A stretch of DNA of 64,000 nucleotides from Candidatus Bealeia paramacronuclearis. GTDB taxonomy: Bacteria > Pseudomonadota > Alphaproteobacteria > UBA9655. Shown one piece after another: positions 26,710 through 35,987 of the stretch (position 1 is its first letter; each line of letters starts with the position of its first letter). A program made the translations under genes and the position numbers. The stretch spans positions 863,501-927,500 of the forward strand of contig NZ_JAVHWZ010000001.1 in assembly GCF_035607555.1 (NCBI RefSeq). The letters are read 5' to 3'. A model generated the notes under the pieces. It worked only from the letters and a program-made list of their open reading frames with translations, made no database searches and was not told the origin of the DNA.

Positions 26710-28041
26710 ATGAAACAGAATTTTCGTTTATTACTCGTCTCCTTAAGTATGCTGGTCTTTGCCTATATATTAGCATTTGGATACTCCTTCTGGAGGCTTC
26801 CTGCATCCCACTCCTCCCAAGTCATTGCTACAGCCCCTCAATCTCAGCCGTCATTACCTGAAACTGTAGCAGAGGTTCTTCCTCCAGAACAAATCGAAGT
26901 CGCAGAAGTTGAGGAGGGGCCCTATGATGAAACTCTCCGAATCACGGCTGGGGATACAATGATGTCGCTTTTAGCGCGCCTCGGGATTTCGAAGATTGAG
27001 GCGCACGATGCCGTTCAAGCCCTTTCGTCCGTTTTTAATCCGCGGGATTTAAAAGTGGGACAAGAGGTTTATGTCATTTATGAAAGTTCCGATAAGGACG
27101 ATAATTATCATCTCAAATTTCTTCAACTTCAGCCAGATATTGACCACAATGTTGAGCTTAAACGAACTTCAGAAGGACTTTTTGCCGTTGAGAAAACGCA
27201 AAGACAATTGGAACACGAGTATGCTCGTGTGGAAGGAAAAATTAACATTAGTTTGTATTCAGACGCCCTTAAGGCCGGTGCCTCCCCAAAGATGCTTCAC
27301 GATATGATTCGTGTTCTTAGTTATGACGTTGATTTTCAGCGTGACATTCAACGGGGGGACACGTTTGAGCTTGTTTATGATAGCTATGTGGACAAAGAAG
27401 CGGGAATTGAGCGACCTGGGGAATTGGTTTATGCCAATGTGGTCATCGGTGGTAAACCCTATCAAGTTTATCGCTTTCAGCCTCAGGGCGGTAATCCCGA
27501 ATATTTTACCTCCAAAGGCGAGAGTATCAAAAAAGCCTTTCTCAAAACCCCCATTGATGGTGCCCGTTTGACGTCAGGATTTGGCACGCGGAAACACCCC
27601 ATTCATGGATTTACAAAAGTACATAAAGGCGTGGACTTTGGTGCGCCAAGCGGGACTCCCTTTATGGCAGCTGCAGACGGCGTTGTGGAGCGGGCCTCGC
27701 GTTATGGAGGGTATGGTAATTATATTCTCTTACGCCATGATGGAGCGACCAAAACGGCCTATGCCCATTTAAGTAAATATGCCAAAGGGATCAAAGCAGG
27801 TGCGCGTGTTAAACAAGGTCAAGTTATTGGATATGTGGGAACAACTGGAAATTCTACAGGCCCTCATCTTCATTACGAGCTCATTAAGCATGGAAAGCAT
27901 GTGAATCCTACAAAACATACTCAAATGGGATCTCATAAGCTTTCAGGATCAAAACTCAAAGCCTTCCAGGATCAGAAAAAGAAAATCGACGCTATGGCCA
28001 AAAACCTGCCTGCGAAAAAAAGCCCGATGATTGATGGGTAG
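26710..28041 (+). CDS. M23-family murein endopeptidase (MepM/NlpD-like)
   Basis: 443-residue membrane-anchored or exported peptidase that cuts or activates cutting of peptidoglycan cross-links. An N-terminal hydrophobic segment (LLLVSLSMLVFAYILAFGYS) anchors it. An opacity-associated/LysM-like region follows (ETLRITAGDTMMSLLARLG, about residues 78-96). The C-terminal LytM domain has all metal ligands: HKGVDFGAPSGTP (H and D), YAHLS and PHLHYEL (HxH). The start is set by GGAGGGG six bases before the ATG. It is divergent from the flagellar cluster; a role in growth or flagellar insertion is possible. Confidence 0.92.
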   Translation: MKQNFRLLLVSLSMLVFAYILAFGYSFWRLPASHSSQVIATAPQSQPSLPETVAEVLPPEQIEVAEVEEGPYDETLRITAGDTMMSLLARLGISKIEAHDAVQALSSVFNPRDLKVGQEVYVIYESSDKDDNYHLKFLQLQPDIDHNVELKRTSEGLFAVEKTQRQLEHEYARVEGKINISLYSDALKAGASPKMLHDMIRVLSYDVDFQRDIQRGDTFELVYDSYVDKEAGIERPGELVYANVVIGGKPYQVYRFQPQGGNPEYFTSKGESIKKAFLKTPIDGARLTSGFGTRKHPIHGFTKVHKGVDFGAPSGTPFMAAADGVVERASRYGGYGNYILLRHDGATKTAYAHLSKYAKGIKAGARVKQGQVIGYVGTTGNSTGPHLHYELIKHGKHVNPTKHTQMGSHKLSGSKLKAFQDQKKKIDAMAKNLPAKKSPMIDG

Positions 28042-28071
28042 TCTTTCTTTGTCTTTAAGATCTATTGATAA

Positions 28072-28245
28072 TTAAAATGGAGGAGGGCAAGGAGTATTAA
28101 TATCGACACATGCGTTAATATATTGGGAAAAACAACATTTTTGTCCACTTGGGCACTGGCCTTGACTATCACAAGTTCCATCGGCATAAACACTGAAAGA
28201 CGTTGTGCTGAAGATCAATAACGTAAAAAACTCTATATTTTTCAT
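28072..28245 (-). CDS. Small secreted cysteine-rich peptide (57 aa)
   Basis: A 57-residue open frame: an ATG at 28245 preceded by GGAAG, a hydrophobic signal (FFTLLIFSTTSFSVYA), and a mature peptide of about 36 residues with six cysteines (DGTCDSQGQCPSGQKCC, later NACVDINTPC) ending PPPF. The Cys spacing suggests a disulfide-knotted peptide. It lies 65 bases downstream of flhG on the same strand and could be the last gene of the flagellar unit. Function unknown; resembles in style the Cys-rich proteins at 33994 and 52159, without clear sequence homology. Confidence 0.6.
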   Translation of the reverse strand: MKNIEFFTLLIFSTTSFSVYADGTCDSQGQCPSGQKCCFSQYINACVDINTPCPPPF

Positions 28246-28310
28246 GGGTGTCTTCCTTTAGATGGTTTTCTCTTGTTTGGTAGAGTAGACCATAGCCTCT
28301 TAAATTTTTT

Positions 28311-29090
28311 TTAAATCTTTTTTGAAATTTCCCGCACGTCTTCAGCGGCATCAGAGTTGGGATAACGCGTCAAAAGTGGTTTTTGATGACGGATGCTTTC
28401 AGGGATTTTGAGATCGCGTCGGATTATGCCAGCAAGACCGGGTTTGAACTTTAAAAAATTCTCGCAAGCCCTGACCATCGTATCGTAAGTCTTCTGTCCC
28501 ATTTTTGGATTTTCTGAATTATTGACGATAATTTCGATAGTCATCCAAGGATAAAGATAGAGGATGACTTTGATGAAGGCATATCCATCTGTTAAAGAAG
28601 TAGGTTCGTCTGTTACAACCAATAAGCATCTGGAGGCGACTTGGCTGAGTCCCTTAACGGTCCCTCCCACGCCCGCGCCCAGATCCACAATGATTTGATC
28701 GTATTTTTGAGAATGAGTCCGGATTTCTTCTTTTACTAAGGATAAAGTTTGAGGTGATAATGACGAGAGATTTCCTGATCCAGATTTGCCTGGCAAAACA
28801 TCAAATCCACCGTCAGCATAAGTTGAAATAGCTTCTTCAAAAGTGCATTTTCCCTCAATAAAGGTGCTGAGATCGCGTTTGGGAACAAGGCCCAATTGAA
28901 TGTCCACATTAGCAAGACCTAAGTCTCCATCAAAAAGAAGGACTTTTTTCCCAGATTGAGCTAAGGCTTGGCAAAGAGTGATTGAAAACCATGTTTTTCC
29001 TACGCCGCCTTTTCCAGAGGCTACAAGGCAGATATTTTTCTCAAGAGGTGCTTGGACGGGGGCGTGGTTTTTGGATTCTGTTTGTAACAT
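28311..29090 (-). CDS. flhG: MinD-like flagellar number regulator FlhG
   Basis: FlhG/FleN (259 aa) is a MinD-type ATPase that limits flagellar number and interacts with FlhF and the C-ring. It has the deviant Walker A CLVASGKGGVGKTWFS near residue 27, the switch LLFDGDLGLANVDIQLGL, and IIVDLGAGVGG. Its ATG overlaps the TAA of flhF by one base (TAATG), consistent with coupling. The C-terminal membrane-targeting helix is short and basic. Confidence 0.93.
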   Translation of the reverse strand: MLQTESKNHAPVQAPLEKNICLVASGKGGVGKTWFSITLCQALAQSGKKVLLFDGDLGLANVDIQLGLVPKRDLSTFIEGKCTFEEAISTYADGGFDVLPGKSGSGNLSSLSPQTLSLVKEEIRTHSQKYDQIIVDLGAGVGGTVKGLSQVASRCLLVVTDEPTSLTDGYAFIKVILYLYPWMTIEIIVNNSENPKMGQKTYDTMVRACENFLKFKPGLAGIIRRDLKIPESIRHQKPLLTRYPNSDAAEDVREISKKI

Positions 29091-30064
29091 TATTTCATGC
29101 CTCCTGCCGCTTGAGTTGCGACTTTCATCTTCTCTTGAGATGCGCGTCCGTGGGTTAAAATGAGATTTGCCAATGCTTGTGGATTTAAAATCATGAGTCC
29201 ATCAGCCACCAATGGCGATGTGCTGAGCCCCATGAGTTTCATTTTCTTCTCGTGAAGGGCGCTTAAAGTTCCCCCCAATCGACGCACGAGATCAGCTCTG
29301 GTGATAATGACTTTGGTAGCGCCGATAGCAGAAAACACTTCCACAAGATCCGCTTGTTCTTCTAAATCAGCTCCCCCTGGAATCACTAAAGTGGGAGCGA
29401 CACGAATGGCTAAAATAGTTTCTGTCAGTTCGCGGAGATTCTGTTCGCAAAAAGGATTACAGCCCGGCGTATCGATCAAAAGAAAACTTCCGCGCGGTGC
29501 GCGTTCTACTTCTTTAATGAGTTCAGAGGTGGTATTGGCCGTGGCCAGTGTCATTGCAAGGGCTTTGGCAAAAGAGGTCATTTGCTCAAGGGCACCTGCT
29601 TTGTGAACGTCTGTTGTAATGACATGAACGGGTACGGATTCAAATCCAGCCAAAAGTGCCAGTTTTGCAATGGTAAGCGTTTTTCCAACACCCGGAGGTC
29701 CAATTAAAAGCAAAGGTAAAGATCTTGCTTCAAATTGAGGTTTTCCTGAGAATATGAAATGCTTTTCAAGGGCTTTGGCCAGCAAGGTTTCAGAAGATGT
29801 TTTTTCATGAGAGAGACTTGCGATGAGTTTACTTGAAAGATCATTGCCGATTCCTTGATATTCAAGGGCCTTTGCAATTTCTAATTGAAGAGTTTCTCCA
29901 GGATTTGCAACCTCTTCGTAAGGTTGATCATCAAGGGCTGCGGTGACGCGAACCTCCCCCTCATCTTCGAAGGAGGAAATAATTACGGCCTCATCCCCCA
30001 ACTCGTCGCGAATCAGTGTCATGACTTGAGACATAGTGGGTGCGGTGTAGGTTTTTATTTTCAT
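29090..30064 (-). CDS. flhF: Flagellar biosynthesis GTPase FlhF
   Basis: SRP-type GTPase (324 aa) that sets the polar position of flagella. The N-terminal motif MKIKTYTAPTMSQVMTLIRD is typical of FlhF. The NG domain has LLLIGPPGVGKTLTIAKLAL (G1, about residue 122), VITTDVHKAGALEQ (the DTxR-like G2 region) and LLIDTPGCNP (G3). The G4 motif is atypical (TRADLVRRLGG). The protein is shorter than most because the basic B domain is reduced. Located between flhA and flhG, the usual order. Confidence 0.93.
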   Translation of the reverse strand: MKIKTYTAPTMSQVMTLIRDELGDEAVIISSFEDEGEVRVTAALDDQPYEEVANPGETLQLEIAKALEYQGIGNDLSSKLIASLSHEKTSSETLLAKALEKHFIFSGKPQFEARSLPLLLIGPPGVGKTLTIAKLALLAGFESVPVHVITTDVHKAGALEQMTSFAKALAMTLATANTTSELIKEVERAPRGSFLLIDTPGCNPFCEQNLRELTETILAIRVAPTLVIPGGADLEEQADLVEVFSAIGATKVIITRADLVRRLGGTLSALHEKKMKLMGLSTSPLVADGLMILNPQALANLILTHGRASQEKMKVATQAAGGMK

Positions 30065-30078
30065 TTTTCACCCCTCCT

Positions 30079-32199
30079 TTAAAGTTGGCCCAAGTTTCGC
30101 AGTTTGACTTTGGGATGAATTTCGGCTTGAGACATCACAACGGTTGAGGGGCGGAATCGCTCAATAATTGAGCGCACATGCACACGAATGGGCTGACCTG
30201 TAAGAATCACAGGCATTTCGCCTCGCATGGCCAAATCGTCCATAATTTCTCGGACGCGCAACATGAATTCCTGCACCTTGCTGGGAGAAAGGGCCAGATG
30301 TTTGGTTTCGCCATCGCCCAAAAGGGCGTCATTGAAAGCTTCTTCCCAGGCAGGCGATAACGTCACGAGAGGAAGGCTGCCGTTTTCATCTGAATTGGCC
30401 GCACACAATTGGCGTGAAAGGCGCGCTCGAACATGTTCGGTGATGGTTCCCAAATTGCGAGTGAAGGCGCAAGATTCGGCAATCCCTTCGAGTACAGCCG
30501 AGAGATCTCGGATGGAGACGCGTTCGTTCAAAAGATTTTGTAAAACGCGTTGAATGCCACTTTGGCTGATTTGATTGGGCACAATATCGGTGAGAAGTTT
30601 TTGTTGGGTTTTATCCAATTCATCCAAAAGTTTTTGCGTTTCAGCAAAAGATAGAAGATCGGACATATTATCTTTGATGACTTCCGTGAGGTGCGTTGTG
30701 ACCACGACAGGAATATCAACAACGGTATAACCTTTGTTTTCAGCATTTGTTTTTTGATCTTCGGAAATCCACATGGCGGGAAGGCCAAATGTGGGCTCGA
30801 TTGTGGGCTCGCCTGGAAGTGAAATGTTTTGACCTTGTGGGTCCATCACAAGATACATATGTGGCCTTAATTCCCCACGACCCACTTCAATTTCTTTAAT
30901 GCGAATTATGTAATCATTGGCGCCTAATTGCAAATTATCCATAATTCTGACAGAAGGCAGAACAAATCCCATTTCGGTAGCCAATTGTTTTCGCAGAACC
31001 TTAATTTGATCGGTTAATCGTTGATCGTTGGGGCCGCTTACAAGGCTTAAAAGTCCATAGCCCAACTTAAGGCGAATGAGATCCATATGAAGTGCTGATG
31101 CCACTGTTTCTTCTTCTGCTGTTTTTGTGCCATCGGCTTTTGCAGCTTCCCCAGATTTGGTGGCAACGCGTTGAGCTTCTGTGTCTTTGATTTCTTGCGC
31201 TTGGGTGAGTTTCCAGGCCGCAAGCCCTGTAATCAGAGCTAAAGTGAGGAAAGGAAACATCGGTATTCCGGGGATGATGGCAAAGGCTGTCATTAAAAAT
31301 GAACTTAACCCCAAGGCCGCCGGATAAGCGCCGAGTTGTGAAAAAAGAGCTTTGTCTGTGGAGCCACTAGTTCCTGATTTGGAAACCAGCATACCTGCCG
31401 CAGTTGAAATAATGAGAGCAGGGATTTGGGTAACAAGACCGTCTCCTACGGTGAGGAGGGAATAGGTGTGAAGAGCTTCTGAAAAAGTCATCCCCCCTTG
31501 CATGACCCCAATTAAAATACCGCCCACGATATTAATGAAGGTGATGATAAGGCCGGCGATGGCATCCCCGCGCACAAACTTAGCGGCACCATCCATGGAT
31601 CCGTAAAAGTTCGTTTCTTCCTCAAGTTCTTTGCGTCTTTTTTTTGCCTCTTGCTCGTTGATAATTCCCGCTGATAAATCCGCATCTACGGCCATTTGTT
31701 TTCCAGGCATGGAATCCAAACTAAACCGCGCGGCAACTTCAGCAATACGTCCTGAGCCCTTGGTGATGACTACAAAGTTAATGGTGATCAAAATCATGAA
31801 AATAATGACACCAATCACGAAATTTCCGCTCATCAAGAAACCGCCAAAGGCGCGAATAACTTCACCTGCAGCGCCTGGTCCCTGGCTTCCGTCTGCCAAA
31901 ATCAGACGGGTGGAAGCAACATTGAGTGAAAGGCGCAACATGGTTGAGACCAAAAGAATGGTCGGAAATGCGCTAAATTCGAGCGGTTTTTGGATGAACA
32001 AGGATGTCATGAGAATCATGACGGAAAAAGTGATGGAAAGGGCTAAACAAATATCTAAAAGAAATTTTGGCATTGGCAAAATCAAAAAAACCAAAATGGC
32101 CATGAGTCCCAAAGCGAACGCAATATCGCTTCGGCGCATTTTCAGGCCAAAGGTTGCAATGTCTGGAAAATTAAATGCGGGGAGTTGCCCCTGAGCCAT
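30079..32199 (-). CDS. flhA: Flagellar type III export gate protein FlhA
   Basis: Core export-gate subunit (706 aa) that couples proton flow to substrate export. The N-terminal third has eight hydrophobic segments, with the FHIPEP loop region seen as FSLDSMPGKQMAVDADLSAG (about residue 165). The C-terminal cytoplasmic domain (from about residue 350) contains DQRLTDQIKVLRKQ, LPSVRIMDNL and SIRDLSAVLEGI, typical of FlhA. Full length. Fourteen bases separate it from flbD upstream and flhF downstream. Confidence 0.97.
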   Translation of the reverse strand: MAQGQLPAFNFPDIATFGLKMRRSDIAFALGLMAILVFLILPMPKFLLDICLALSITFSVMILMTSLFIQKPLEFSAFPTILLVSTMLRLSLNVASTRLILADGSQGPGAAGEVIRAFGGFLMSGNFVIGVIIFMILITINFVVITKGSGRIAEVAARFSLDSMPGKQMAVDADLSAGIINEQEAKKRRKELEEETNFYGSMDGAAKFVRGDAIAGLIITFINIVGGILIGVMQGGMTFSEALHTYSLLTVGDGLVTQIPALIISTAAGMLVSKSGTSGSTDKALFSQLGAYPAALGLSSFLMTAFAIIPGIPMFPFLTLALITGLAAWKLTQAQEIKDTEAQRVATKSGEAAKADGTKTAEEETVASALHMDLIRLKLGYGLLSLVSGPNDQRLTDQIKVLRKQLATEMGFVLPSVRIMDNLQLGANDYIIRIKEIEVGRGELRPHMYLVMDPQGQNISLPGEPTIEPTFGLPAMWISEDQKTNAENKGYTVVDIPVVVTTHLTEVIKDNMSDLLSFAETQKLLDELDKTQQKLLTDIVPNQISQSGIQRVLQNLLNERVSIRDLSAVLEGIAESCAFTRNLGTITEHVRARLSRQLCAANSDENGSLPLVTLSPAWEEAFNDALLGDGETKHLALSPSKVQEFMLRVREIMDDLAMRGEMPVILTGQPIRVHVRSIIERFRPSTVVMSQAEIHPKVKLRNLGQL

Positions 32200-32213
32200 G
32201 TTTTTGACCTCGT

Positions 32214-33542
32214 TTATCCAACAGCTTTATAGGCATTTGCACTTTTGGGCGTCATACCCTTTGCGGAATATTCATTGAGCTTATTTCGCAACGTTCGGAT
32301 TGAGATCCCTAAAATTTTAGCGGCTTGCGTCCGGTTTCCAAGGCAATGATCCAACGTTCCTAAAATCATTTCTCGCTCCACATCTTCCATTGTCCGGCCC
32401 ACAAGGCCATTGGAAGTCGTTTTTGACGTGGCGCTTTTGGAAGCGGAGGTAAACCCAAAAATATCTTCAACTTCGATGGCCTCACCTTGCGCTAAAAGAA
32501 CAGCACGATGCATTGTGTTTTCAAGTTCTCGAACGTTGCCTGTCCAGTGATTTTCAGTAATGGCACGAAGAGCCTCATTGGAAAATTGACGTTTGATGAT
32601 GCCGTTAGATTCTGAGTATTTGCCCACAAAATATTCTGCCAAAGTGAGGATGTCTTGAGGACGTTCCCGTAAAGGAGGAATTTCAATATTAATGACATTC
32701 AGACGAAAATAGAGGTCTTCCCGGAATTCTCCATTTTTAACAGCCTGGAGAAGGTCTCGGTTGCTTGTCGCCAAAAGTCTGATGTCGACTTTAACGGGAT
32801 GATTTCCGCCGACGCGATCAATTTCTCGCTCTTGAATGGCCCGCAAAAGTTTGGCTTGAAGACGAACATGCATTTCGCTGATCTCATCCAAAAGAAGCGT
32901 TCCACCATTGGCTTCTTCGAATTTTCCAAGCCGTCGTGCAACTGCACCCGTGAAAGCCCCTTTTTCATGTCCAAAGAGTTCAGATTCGAGCAAATTTTCA
33001 GGGATTGCCGCGCAATTGACAGAGATGAAGCGTTTGTCGTTGCGTTTGCTTTTTTGATGAATAAAGCGCGCCATGACTTCTTTACCGGTTCCGGATTCGC
33101 CCGTAATTAAAATGCTGGCTTCGCTCGGGGCTACTTGCTCTGCCATTTTAAGAACGCGCTGCATCTTGGGATCTTTGAAGATCAAGTCCGTGCTGTCTTG
33201 AGAAACGGCCTCAAGAACCGCGGCAATCAGTTCAGGATCAGGGGGAAGGGGGAGATATTCTTTGGCGCCCGCTTTAATGGCGCGTAAGATTTCTTCTTTT
33301 TCTGATCCAATTCCGCAGGCAATTACAGGAATAGAAATTCTTTCCGAAGTGAGTTTTTGAATCAATAATGGCACATCGAGCGTGACGTCAATGAGGATAA
33401 GGTCTGCGCCTTTTCCTGTGCGCAGCCCCCCCAATGCGGCATCGATATCATCGACATGCTGGATTTGAGCGCCGCGGGCCATGGCAATCTTTCCCGCCGT
33501 TGAAATGTGCCCCTTGAGTGTCCCCACAATGAGAACGCGCAT
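32214..33542 (-). CDS. flbD: Sigma-54-dependent flagellar regulator FlbD
   Basis: AAA+ enhancer-binding protein (442 aa), Caulobacter FlbD type. The N-terminal receiver-like domain (about 1-120) starts MRVLIVGTLKGHISTAG and lacks the paired acidic residues of a true receiver, as in Caulobacter FlbD. The central domain has Walker A ILITGESGTGKEVMARF, the sigma-54-contacting HEKGAFTGA loop and LLLDEISEM. A Fis-type helix-turn-helix ends the protein (NRTQAAKILGISIRTLRNKL). It most likely activates sigma-54 flagellar promoters such as the one in front of fliK, and lies in the fliF operon. Confidence 0.94.
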   Translation of the reverse strand: MRVLIVGTLKGHISTAGKIAMARGAQIQHVDDIDAALGGLRTGKGADLILIDVTLDVPLLIQKLTSERISIPVIACGIGSEKEEILRAIKAGAKEYLPLPPDPELIAAVLEAVSQDSTDLIFKDPKMQRVLKMAEQVAPSEASILITGESGTGKEVMARFIHQKSKRNDKRFISVNCAAIPENLLESELFGHEKGAFTGAVARRLGKFEEANGGTLLLDEISEMHVRLQAKLLRAIQEREIDRVGGNHPVKVDIRLLATSNRDLLQAVKNGEFREDLYFRLNVINIEIPPLRERPQDILTLAEYFVGKYSESNGIIKRQFSNEALRAITENHWTGNVRELENTMHRAVLLAQGEAIEVEDIFGFTSASKSATSKTTSNGLVGRTMEDVEREMILGTLDHCLGNRTQAAKILGISIRTLRNKLNEYSAKGMTPKSANAYKAVG

Positions 33543-33606
33543 TTTTTGACTCCCTGTATTTAGTCTTATTATTTATAATCAATCTTAAACGTCTTTTTCA
33601 AAAAGG

Positions 33607-33975
33607 TTAAGCTTTATCCGATTTAATAATTTCCGTCATGGTGACGCCTAAGTGATCGTCCACAATAACGACTTCACCGCGTGCAACCAGTCGATCATTG
33701 ACATAGACGTCAATAGCATCTCCCACTCTGCGATCCAATTCCACAACGGCACCACGTCCTAATTTCAAAAGCTGACTCACCTGCATAGACGCTTTTCCCA
33801 AAACAGCCGAAACCTGAACGGGCACATCATAAATGGCCTGCAAAGGTTCATCGGGCTTGGTTGATGTGAGCATGGGCTCTAATGCCGTTTCTTCGTTATC
33901 ATCCAAAAGCATAGAATCGTCGATGGGGGTGTCTTCGTCTTGCTCGGGTAGCTCTAGTTTTTCTTCGTCTGACAT
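33607..33975 (-). CDS. fliN: Flagellar motor switch protein FliN
   Basis: C-ring protein (122 aa) of the SpoA family, part of the motor switch and export platform. An acidic N-terminal tail (about residues 1-40, LPEQDEDTPIDDSMLLDDN) is followed by the SpoA domain: VPVQVSAVLGKASMQVSQLL, LGRGAVVELDRRVGD and the conserved LVARGEVVIVDDHLGVT. It is downstream of the Cys-rich gene by 18 bases and upstream of flbD by 64. Confidence 0.95.
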   Translation of the reverse strand: MSDEEKLELPEQDEDTPIDDSMLLDDNEETALEPMLTSTKPDEPLQAIYDVPVQVSAVLGKASMQVSQLLKLGRGAVVELDRRVGDAIDVYVNDRLVARGEVVIVDDHLGVTMTEIIKSDKA

Positions 33976-33993
33976 AATGACTCCTGGTTTGAT

Positions 33994-34368
33994 TTATTGG
34001 CAAGTGATGGTGCGGGGGGATATTTTCGGATCTTTGTTTGCTATAGGTTCACATCTTGACCAGTTAACGTTGGGTGAATACTGTTGTGTTGAGATAATTC
34101 CTGAGCCGGGAATAAACTTACAATTTACTGAAGTGAGCGCCGGTATGTAGGGAATATTGGATTGAGAGGTGTTCGCGCATGTTGCTATGCAAGCTGGAGG
34201 AGAGGTACTTGTCTCATCGGATCCGCACTGCATCGTTGCATAAGTCATATTTGAATTATTCGAGCAGATAGACGAAGTTTCTGCATGGCTTTGAGGGGTA
34301 AAAAAACAGAAGCTGAAAATAAAATATATCAAAAAGAATTTTGTGACTATTACTAGAGTTTTATTCAT
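33994..34368 (-). CDS. Secreted cysteine-rich protein inside the flagellar operon
   Basis: 124-residue exported protein of unknown function. The ATG at 34368 gives a signal peptide (TLVIVTKFFLIYFIFSFCFF, cleavage near SHAETSS) and overlaps the 3' end of fliH by eight bases, so it is translated with the flagellar genes. The mature region has seven cysteines spread over about 95 residues (SSICSNNS, TMQCGSD, PACIATCAN, VNCKF, SRCEPI, TITCQ) and is rich in Ser, Thr and Asn. It does not resemble FliM, FliI or other proteins expected at this position. Cysteines indicate a disulfide-bonded periplasmic or released product. Confidence 0.65.
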   Translation of the reverse strand: MNKTLVIVTKFFLIYFIFSFCFFTPQSHAETSSICSNNSNMTYATMQCGSDETSTSPPACIATCANTSQSNIPYIPALTSVNCKFIPGSGIISTQQYSPNVNWSRCEPIANKDPKISPRTITCQ

Positions 34369-34969
34369 AGCTTGTCTCCTCACTGATGAGGGCTTCAATG
34401 AGTTTTGGTTCTGCCGACGACATCAAAATTTTTATGATTTCCCGTATCATCCATTTGAGATATCGCTCAACTCCGCCCTGATCCCAAGATAATCGGCAGT
34501 CCGAAATTTCCAATGAAGGATCCCCCATCACGTCTATAGAAACTGGTGATTTCTTCTCTATAACATAGTTTTTAATGTCTTCAACGAGATCTGGGTGGAC
34601 TGAAAATGTGATTTTCTTTTGATCTTGAAATGAACGACTTGCGGATTCAAATGCGGCTTTGACTTCTTCTAAAGCCCCTTTCTGTGCCAAAATGGGAAAG
34701 AGCTTTTGAATGACAATGGTGACCAATGCTGCTGCTTCCTCTCCGATTTGAGATAAATGACTTTCTTCGATGGATTTTACATCTTCAAGTTTTTGTACAA
34801 TGATTTGGAGTTGCTCGGACGCCAATGTGTGGCTCATAGATTTTGCGCTCTCAAGCGCTTTTTCATGAGCGATCTGTTGTAAAACTTCAGCGTGAGACGC
34901 CGTAATCATTTCAGGGGGAGGTCCTGCATCAAAGTTTTCATCAAAGAGGAATTTTTGAGCAATGGCCAT
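34361..34969 (-). CDS. fliH: FliH-like flagellar export ATPase regulator
   Basis: 202-residue protein read as FliH by position after fliG and by architecture: a short N-terminal tail with conserved aromatic/acidic residues (KFLFDENFDAGPPPEM), a helical coiled-coil middle (about residues 30-95, EQLQIIVQKLEDVKSIEE) and a C-terminal alpha/beta domain (ITFSVHPDLVEDIKNYV, then DCRLSWDQGGVER) shared with FliH/V-ATPase E subunits. FliH links the FliI ATPase to FliN. FliI itself is not in this window. Confidence 0.8.
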   Translation of the reverse strand: MAIAQKFLFDENFDAGPPPEMITASHAEVLQQIAHEKALESAKSMSHTLASEQLQIIVQKLEDVKSIEESHLSQIGEEAAALVTIVIQKLFPILAQKGALEEVKAAFESASRSFQDQKKITFSVHPDLVEDIKNYVIEKKSPVSIDVMGDPSLEISDCRLSWDQGGVERYLKWMIREIIKILMSSAEPKLIEALISEETSYE

Positions 34970-34970
34970 T

Positions 34971-35987
34971 TTAATAAATCATTTCCTCCCCTTCAGATTC
35001 TTCAGGGATTGTGATTTCACCACGCATAGCCATGTCTTTGGTGGTGAGCACAACTTGTTGTTGGGCTTCATCCACTTGTTTGATTTTGACCATGCCCAAA
35101 GATTCAATGTCTTCTCTTAAAAGTTTAGACGCACGTTCGGACATATTGTTGAAGAAAAGATCTTTAATTTCTTGCTTGGCGCCTTTAAGAGCCATGGCCA
35201 AAACGCTTTTGTCTACGACCTTAATAACCGTCTGAACACCAGTGGCATCCAATTTGATCAGATCGTCAAAGGTGAACATGAGAGATTTGATTTTTTCGGC
35301 GGCCTCTGGGTTTCGCTTTTCAAGCCCTTCCATGAGACGCTCTTCTGTGGAGCGATCAAAGGAGTTGAAAACTTCAGCCAAAACCTCATATGGATTTTTG
35401 CTGGTGGTGCGGGACAGGCTGCTCATGAATTCGGTTTTGAGTGTATGTTCGACATCGGCCAACACTTCTTTTTGAACAGATTCCATTTTAAGCATGCGTA
35501 GCATGACCTCCATGGAGAGCTCCTCAGGCAGAAGTGCCAAAACACGTCCGGCATGACCTGTCTTGATTTTTGAAAGGACTACAGCAATTGTTTGAGGATA
35601 TTCATTTTTTAAAAAGCTTGCGAGTGTTTCTTCGCTCACATTTCCGAGCTTGTCCCACATGGTGCGGCCTGCAGGACCTCGTATTTCTTCCATGATGGCA
35701 TCAACTCGCTCTTTGCCGAGAAGTTTCATGAGGGTGCGTTCGGTACTTTCAAAGTTTCCAATAAGCTCGCCACCAGAATAGACTTTTTCTGCAAACTCGA
35801 CGTAAACTTTTTCAACAAGTTCTGATTCTACCTTGCCCAAAGATGCCATCACTTGAGAAAGATCGCGGATTTCATAATCCTCAAGTTTATTCATAATTTT
35901 TCCAGCTTGGGCTTCTGAAAGAGAGAGTAACAAGATTGCAGCTTTTTCAGGGCCTTTGGGATTTCGAACAGTATCACGTGCAGCCAT
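34971..35987 (-). CDS. fliG: Flagellar motor switch protein FliG
   Basis: FliG (338 aa) forms the upper C-ring and transmits torque from MotA. The N-terminal domain (GPEKAAILLLSLSEAQAGKI) binds FliF; the middle has NEYPQTIAVVLSKIKTGHAG and the C-terminal domain FTFDDLIKLDATGVQTVI plus MRGEITIPEESEGEEMIY. The ATG at 35987 overlaps the stop of fliF (TAATG) and follows GGAGGGG; an upstream in-frame Met at 36011 is inside fliF. Torque-helix charged residues are present. Confidence 0.97.
   Translation of the reverse strand: MAARDTVRNPKGPEKAAILLLSLSEAQAGKIMNKLEDYEIRDLSQVMASLGKVESELVEKVYVEFAEKVYSGGELIGNFESTERTLMKLLGKERVDAIMEEIRGPAGRTMWDKLGNVSEETLASFLKNEYPQTIAVVLSKIKTGHAGRVLALLPEELSMEVMLRMLKMESVQKEVLADVEHTLKTEFMSSLSRTTSKNPYEVLAEVFNSFDRSTEERLMEGLEKRNPEAAEKIKSLMFTFDDLIKLDATGVQTVIKVVDKSVLAMALKGAKQEIKDLFFNNMSERASKLLREDIESLGMVKIKQVDEAQQQVVLTTKDMAMRGEITIPEESEGEEMIY

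Noticed and set aside
28169-28351. 60-codon minus-strand frame between flhG and the 57-residue Cys-rich gene
   Set aside because: It begins inside flhG, has no ribosome site, and overlaps in another phase the better supported signal-peptide gene.
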